DNA of 64,000 bases from CAIOZA01 sp964464375. Lineage in GTDB: Bacteria; Bacteroidota; Ignavibacteria; Kapaibacteriales; UBA2268. The DNA lies in assembly GCA_964464375.1 (NCBI GenBank), contig CAYXFU010000001.1:1-64000 (forward strand). Reading direction: 5' to 3'. Positions 60,501-64,000 of the stretch are shown here, piece after piece (position 1 is the first letter of the stretch; each line of letters begins with the position of its first letter). The translations under genes were made by a program, and so were the position numbers. Below the pieces are notes generated by a model. It worked only from the letters and a program-made list of their open reading frames with translations. It did not search any database and was not told the DNA's origin.

Positions 60501-63175
60501 ATGAAATCAGCGGAATTACATCTGCAGTCAGCTCAACCGGAATAAATGTTGAACAGGATAGAAATGGATACCCATTTGCAAGTCCTCCATTTGTTTATTT
60601 TCCAGATGTAGCTGAGAACATTAAAGTAATCAACAATACTATTTGGAATTTAAATTCCACAACATCAGCTGCTTCGAAATTTGGTATTCATCTTTCTACC
60701 GAAAGATTAACCAATGCAAACGCATGGACTCAATTAATTACACCTAAGGTTACTGGATATTATTCTCGTAATGATGAAATTATTAACAATACCATTTTAG
60801 TTACTCCGGACAATAACGGCTTATCAGCCGCAGGACCAGTAGCAGGTATTGCCGTGCAACATGTACAATCAACAAAGATTTATAATAATGCAGTTTCCGT
60901 TATCGATCCGGATATTGATCCAGCAAATCCAGTTAATTCAGGTTTTATGCTTCAAGGAACAATGCCAAATGCAGGATCATTAACTTCAGATAGAAATGCA
61001 TTCTTCTCAGGACAGAATGTAAATGCTTCTTATTATCATTTTATCGAACTTGATAAAAATGGAGTAATTGTAGATAATGGTACAAAGGATCAATATAGTG
61101 CATTATCTCAATGGCAGAATTGGACTTTACAGGATAAAAATTCTACTACGTCCAATTTCACACAGGATCTAACATTCCTTGGTACTGAACCAAAGCAAAG
61201 TTTAAGAGTTAAGTCTAATCCTTCACCTAAGGGTTCAGTTTTGAATAATAGAGGCGAAAGAATAACTTCTGTAAAAACTGATATCGATGGTAATCCAAGA
61301 GGTGCCGCAGGTCAGAGATATGACTTAGGTGCAAGTGAATTCAATGGTGATCAATATCTATCAGATATGGAAGCACTTTCCATTACAGCACCTGCATCAT
61401 ACAAATCAGGCTCAGGTTTATTTGCTGATGCAGAATACATTATGACAACTGCACCAGTAGAAGTCAAGGCATTAATAAGAAACAACGGTAACTTAAATCA
61501 ATCAGGAGTTCAGATATTCTTAAAAATATATCGTGAATTATCAAATGGGCTAATGTCAACCACACCTGAGATTTCAGTAACAAAGACTTTTAATTGTCAG
61601 ACAACTGAATCAATCGAAGTTCCATTTACCCTTGCCGATGGTCTCGCTCCAGATTTCACACCAAAAGCTTACGGTGACTTAAGAGGTTTGGGATATGTTA
61701 TTCCTGATCAATTCTTAACTATGGAAGCAAATGTTTCCCCGAAATATAAGATTGAAATTGGATTAGCTTCGGATCAGTTTATACCAAACAATACAATGTC
61801 AAAGGTAGTTAGATTCTATGTTCTTAAATCAAATTTGAGAATGATAGTATCTGCAGATAACAGTTATAAAACACTTAGTGTAACTTCAACACCAGATGAA
61901 ATTGCAGGTAAATTGAATTATTCAAACCTGACAACTGCTTTGGGCACATTAGGTTGGAAGGTCAATATCACTAATAATCAGTATGATTATGATATTTTCG
62001 AAAGATCCGGTTGGGAACAAAAAGCTGTAAATTATAATAATTATAGAACTATGTTCTGGTCAGATGCAAACGACAAATCACTTTCAAGATACCAGAGAAC
62101 AGACATATCTAATCTGTTAAGTGGTGGAAACCAAACAGAAAAGAAGAATTTGATTATAAGTTCACAGGATATGGTTCGCCAACATTATACAAGTGGTCCA
62201 ACTCCAGATGCAAGCTTTATAACTAACATACTCCGTTCTGCTTATAAAACTCCAGGCAATCCTAAGGGTTCCTCAGTAACTAATGATGGTAACCAAGCAG
62301 TAGGTATTTCCATAGGCAGAAACATTGCACAGGATATCAAAGCAACTACAGTAACAAATGATCCAGCACCATATTGTGGATTAGTTTCAATAGATCCTAA
62401 TGGTGAAGGTTTGGCTACTGCAGCATTCTATTACAAACAACATGCCGGTGCACCTAGCGACAGCATTGTCGGTGTTACTACATCAACATTAACTAGAAAT
62501 GTATGCTACTTTGCTGTAGATTGGAGACATTGGAATAATCTCACTAATATTATCCGCGGAAGTATTGATTTTATCGAAAAGAACGGTGGAACAATCATAC
62601 CAGTCGAACTAGTAAGTTTTGATGCAATTTCAAAAGGCAAAAGTGTTGATTTAAGCTGGACAACTGCTAGTGAATATAACACAAACCGATTTGAAATTGA
62701 AAGAGCTTACAAGAGCGAAGCAGGAGTTTCATCATTTATTAAAATTGCTGAAGAAAAAGCAACAGGTTACAGTTCTTCTGAAAAGATTTATGGACCAATA
62801 TCTGACAAAACCGTCGAATTTGGCAACACTTACGTTTACCGATTGAAGATGATTGATAATTCTGGTGAGCCTTCTTACAGCGACAACAAAGAAGTTAAAA
62901 TTGGTAACAGTTCAGAAAACTGGATTGGATTACCAGTTCCTAACCCAGCAATCAACGATACAAAGATTGAGTATAACTTAGCTGAAGCAAGCTCAATCAC
63001 AATAAATATCATTGATATGAATGGCAGATTAGTCTCGAATGTTTATAATGGTTATTCTAATGCTGGTTTGCAGGATTTGAAGATAAATACTTCAGAGCTA
63101 GTAAACGGTACTTATACTATCATTCTTAAAGTTGGTGACAATCAGTATATTAATCAGATTCAGGTTGTAAAATAA
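57596..63175 (+). CDS. Giant T9SS surface protein with beta-helix
   Basis: 1859 residues. Signal peptide about 1-24 (LLKSVLVMMMVCFMYSSMNS). Residues about 30-220 form a glycine- and aromatic-rich globular module with repeated YWPF / WLGIDWYYSW strands. Several Ig/Fn-like modules follow (about 380-630). A right-handed parallel beta-helix region lies around 640-1130, with NEISGNEIYNVSTAGIVIGH, SSIKGNRIYSV, NGNEISGI and INNTIWNL ladders, as in NosD/pectate-lyase folds. Near 1410-1650 is a Rossmann-like module (LRMIVSADNSYK, NYRTMFWSDAND, KKNLIISSQDMV) that I could not name, then the common Bacteroidota VELVSFDAISKGKSVDLSWTT segment. The last 80 residues are a type-A sorting domain with PVPNPAINDTKIEYNL. 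It is monocistronic, probably a very large adhesin or polysaccharide-binding protein. Confidence 0.85.
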   Translation: MKNILLKSVLVMMMVCFMYSSMNSQTLQDMTVSASDGTWSEMTGGTNMGTGDDNIYGFYWPFDFKYNNVSYSANTSIFYFSFNGYMTFSSAGNYGAYYAGPMQYVWPSVQAMRNDLYTLGGNSAGVTGSAPNRVLILQWLGIDWYYSWSASMNFQIKFYETTNKIEIVYGPMNNGTGFGYYGPWVGFTASSTSYINVVPGSTFTYKFSKDAGSDGNSNINASTFGFLTTGKTISLTAFPSLVDVYPSAGTILRRGNIYTGSQHPAMLFSRIAGQADVYGKYRISGPLPADPVKNRDYKTIYTGTKSSPSDELIYFNPQPVGNPASAPIVNAKGIAAGTAGALDLSTNSDQIIGGEYMVEAEMQLPTFNYVQRLDPQVFVIALDYDLAITSLVSPKSKFDKRYPLSTQIPIQARVTNLGLTSYSEFTANAYMRDVNGDTIYRSTINWPPTPQSLTTGNTVTMNFTNFRPRDVGDFRLTIEVIPVTPMMDDEWKNNYYPRAADAEFVFTTAHEIEAEALDILVPGDSVYVGRPIIPKARFRNNGVSDISDVPATLFIVKLSTNDTVYRDNIIVQDIPSGKYNTNDVLFSSNFIAPSAGSYRACVSVNSIDDPIVSNNSFCKNFEVVNAMAGTYTIGTTTSGSRNFTTFIEALNACYLKGLTGPVVFELTDANYTTGDPILTNPAIDLSGRIIGVDSINTITFKPSQARSLYQGSISINMSSGAGIGIYVAQNLSPSNSWAAINTVTSGLKNKYSTSAGYITFDGGNQKSIKLILNTASTFNAAVYFGNGASNCAIKHCYIESATPSYSDLVPLTKFDAGNSQFAFEANSTTAGTISTGILMRSIAPQDKGQNSNQFRLDTLPNHHNVISGNVIHGFAYGVTTVGIGPLFLEGTSKYKRFYNKNNEISGNEIYNVSTAGIVIGHEESSSIKGNRIYSVTGSTGKATAGIIAGGQAARGFFGYNNIDLFINGNEISGITSAVSSTGINVEQDRNGYPFASPPFVYFPDVAENIKVINNTIWNLNSTTSAASKFGIHLSTERLTNANAWTQLITPKVTGYYSRNDEIINNTILVTPDNNGLSAAGPVAGIAVQHVQSTKIYNNAVSVIDPDIDPANPVNSGFMLQGTMPNAGSLTSDRNAFFSGQNVNASYYHFIELDKNGVIVDNGTKDQYSALSQWQNWTLQDKNSTTSNFTQDLTFLGTEPKQSLRVKSNPSPKGSVLNNRGERITSVKTDIDGNPRGAAGQRYDLGASEFNGDQYLSDMEALSITAPASYKSGSGLFADAEYIMTTAPVEVKALIRNNGNLNQSGVQIFLKIYRELSNGLMSTTPEISVTKTFNCQTTESIEVPFTLADGLAPDFTPKAYGDLRGLGYVIPDQFLTMEANVSPKYKIEIGLASDQFIPNNTMSKVVRFYVLKSNLRMIVSADNSYKTLSVTSTPDEIAGKLNYSNLTTALGTLGWKVNITNNQYDYDIFERSGWEQKAVNYNNYRTMFWSDANDKSLSRYQRTDISNLLSGGNQTEKKNLIISSQDMVRQHYTSGPTPDASFITNILRSAYKTPGNPKGSSVTNDGNQAVGISIGRNIAQDIKATTVTNDPAPYCGLVSIDPNGEGLATAAFYYKQHAGAPSDSIVGVTTSTLTRNVCYFAVDWRHWNNLTNIIRGSIDFIEKNGGTIIPVELVSFDAISKGKSVDLSWTTASEYNTNRFEIERAYKSEAGVSSFIKIAEEKATGYSSSEKIYGPISDKTVEFGNTYVYRLKMIDNSGEPSYSDNKEVKIGNSSENWIGLPVPNPAINDTKIEYNLAEASSITINIIDMNGRLVSNVYNGYSNAGLQDLKINTSELVNGTYTIILKVGDNQYINQIQVVK

Positions 63176-63193
63176 AGCGACTAGAAATCAGAC

Positions 63194-63227
63194 AAAAGCC
63201 CTGCAGATTAGTCTGCAGGGCTTTTTT
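63194..63227 (+). terminator. Rho-independent terminator of the 1859-residue protein gene
   Basis: A 14-bp stem AAAAGCCCTGCAGA / TCTGCAGGGCTTTT with a TTAG loop, followed by a T-run. It begins 18 bases after the stop and also faces the convergent tsaE gene. Confidence 0.93.
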
Positions 63228-63269
63228 GTTAAGGTTAAAAAGAATAAAATCTTATTGGAAATAATGAAA

Positions 63270-63722
63270 TTAATTTGTAATTATCCCAATTTGTCGTTTA
63301 TTTTCATCTTCGTCTGAAATACTTAAAGTAACTTTGTATTCCCATTTGTAAATAATATCTCCGGCTTTCTCAGCCCACTCAATCAGCTTAATTATTTCAT
63401 CAGAATTCAAACACTCACCAAATCCAATTTCAGACAGTTCGGCAGGGGATTTTATCCGGTATAAATCAAGATGGTAAATATGAATTTCTTTTTTATTCTT
63501 TTCTCCATGATACTGATTGATAATGGTAAACGTAGGACTATTAACAATGTCTTCAACATTGAAATAATTGCATATACCCTTGATGAATTCAGTCTTACCG
63601 GAGCCTAAATCTCCATTTAATGCAACTGAATCTCCGATGTTCAATCGTTCAGCAAACTTTGAACCTAAAGCTATAGTTTCTTCTTCGCTAAAAGATATAA
63701 ATTCTTCGGTTTTCATTCTCAT
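63270..63722 (-). CDS. tsaE: tRNA threonylcarbamoyladenosine synthesis ATPase TsaE
   Basis: 150 residues. Walker A GDLGSGKTE at 37-45 (Lys43); SPTFTIINQYHG and the catalytic HLDLYR region follow, as in the P-loop ATPase that regulates the TsaB-TsaD complex making t6A37. The start at 63722 could instead be the ATG at 63716 (MKTEE). Downstream of hpt on the same strand (54-base gap), so a shared transcript is possible. Length is typical. Confidence 0.94.
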   Translation of the reverse strand: MRMKTEEFISFSEEETIALGSKFAERLNIGDSVALNGDLGSGKTEFIKGICNYFNVEDIVNSPTFTIINQYHGEKNKKEIHIYHLDLYRIKSPAELSEIGFGECLNSDEIIKLIEWAEKAGDIIYKWEYKVTLSISDEDENKRQIGIITN

Positions 63723-63776
63723 TATCTCAATAGTTTTTAAATAACGAAGCTAAGTCGGATGTACTACTTTTATATT

Positions 63777-64000
63777 TTAAATTGACTCATTACTCAACAC
63801 ATATATATCTTTTAGAAATCTTCCTTTCTCGGCATAATCCAAACCATATCCAACAACAAATTCTGATGAAATTTCTTTACCTACATATTTTATTTTAATA
63901 TCAGTAACTTTTTCTTCAGGTTTGGAAAGAAATGTAGCTATTTCAATGCTATTAGGGTTAAGCTTCTCTAGGTCTTTAGTCAATGCAAATAAAGTACGAC
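63777..64000 (-). CDS. hpt: Hypoxanthine phosphoribosyltransferase, C-terminal part
   Basis: The visible 74 codons are the end of the gene; the start lies beyond 64000. The open frame continues through the window end without a stop, reading RTLFALTKDLEKLNPNSIEI, which is the family's RTLxALxxxL helix, then LSKPEEK, VKYVGKEISSEFVVGYGLDYAEKGRFLKDI and YVLS at the C-terminus, all typical. Purine salvage: hypoxanthine/guanine plus PRPP to IMP/GMP. The TTG at 63983 that could be taken as a start is an internal codon. Confidence 0.9.
   Translation of the reverse strand, partial: RTLFALTKDLEKLNPNSIEIATFLSKPEEKVTDIKIKYVGKEISSEFVVGYGLDYAEKGRFLKDIYVLSNESI

Overview
The window is a compact, AT-rich chromosomal segment from a Gram-negative bacterium of the Bacteroidota/Chlorobi/Ignavibacteria superphylum. 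A Kapabacteria- or Ignavibacteria-like lineage is my best guess, but this is inferred from gene content and not from a marker phylogeny. The reasons are: at least six very long exported proteins that end in a type IX secretion system (T9SS) type-A sorting domain; an OstA-like lipopolysaccharide-transport protein and two outer-membrane barrel candidates; BshA of bacillithiol synthesis; a two-subunit methylmalonyl-CoA mutase; a long Bacteroidota-type isoleucyl-tRNA synthetase; and the gene order ileS / DksA-like / lspA / rluD.

Layout. Bases 1-1540 look like one end of an integrated element: two translationally coupled excisionase-type HTH proteins, a Mor-like regulator, short direct repeats and little else, all abutting the 3' end of a tRNA-Pro(CGG) gene. 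From 1751 the ordinary chromosome starts: mnmA and an orphan umuD; a BNR-repeat T9SS protein; smc; an operon yigZ-like / panC / hisS / sensor kinase; divergent bshA; a T9SS M14 carboxypeptidase; and a 1462-residue IgGFc-binding-domain T9SS protein. Then come HIT / rsmA, and a probable envelope operon of OstA-like protein, a 1338-residue T9SS protein and an outer-membrane barrel. They are followed by dacB with a second barrel gene, htpG, queA, a prolyl oligopeptidase, an FAD/Fe-S dehydrogenase, and the operon mutA / mutB / meaB / rdgB. The last third holds an SBBP/Ig-like T9SS protein, rluD / lspA / DksA-like / ileS, cutA, a cupin gene and ruvB, a 1859-residue T9SS protein, tsaE, and the 3' part of hpt.

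How the genes work together. Housekeeping functions (translation, tRNA modification, replication and repair, cofactor synthesis) alternate with genes for the cell surface. The mut operon carries propionyl-CoA/methylmalonyl-CoA carbon to or from succinyl-CoA and includes the GTPase that protects the mutase. The T9SS cargo proteins need a secretion apparatus that is not in this window.

The most unusual items are a DksA-type zinc-finger protein with a 200-residue histone-H1-like Lys/Ala/Pro tail built from four 27-residue repeats, the pair of giant IgGFc/choice-of-anchor proteins (one in an operon with OstA-like and barrel genes), the 1859-residue beta-helix surface protein, the tRNA-Pro element boundary, and an umuD with no umuC but with vestigial sequence after it. 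I found no CRISPR array, rRNA, complete transposon, or obvious defence system.
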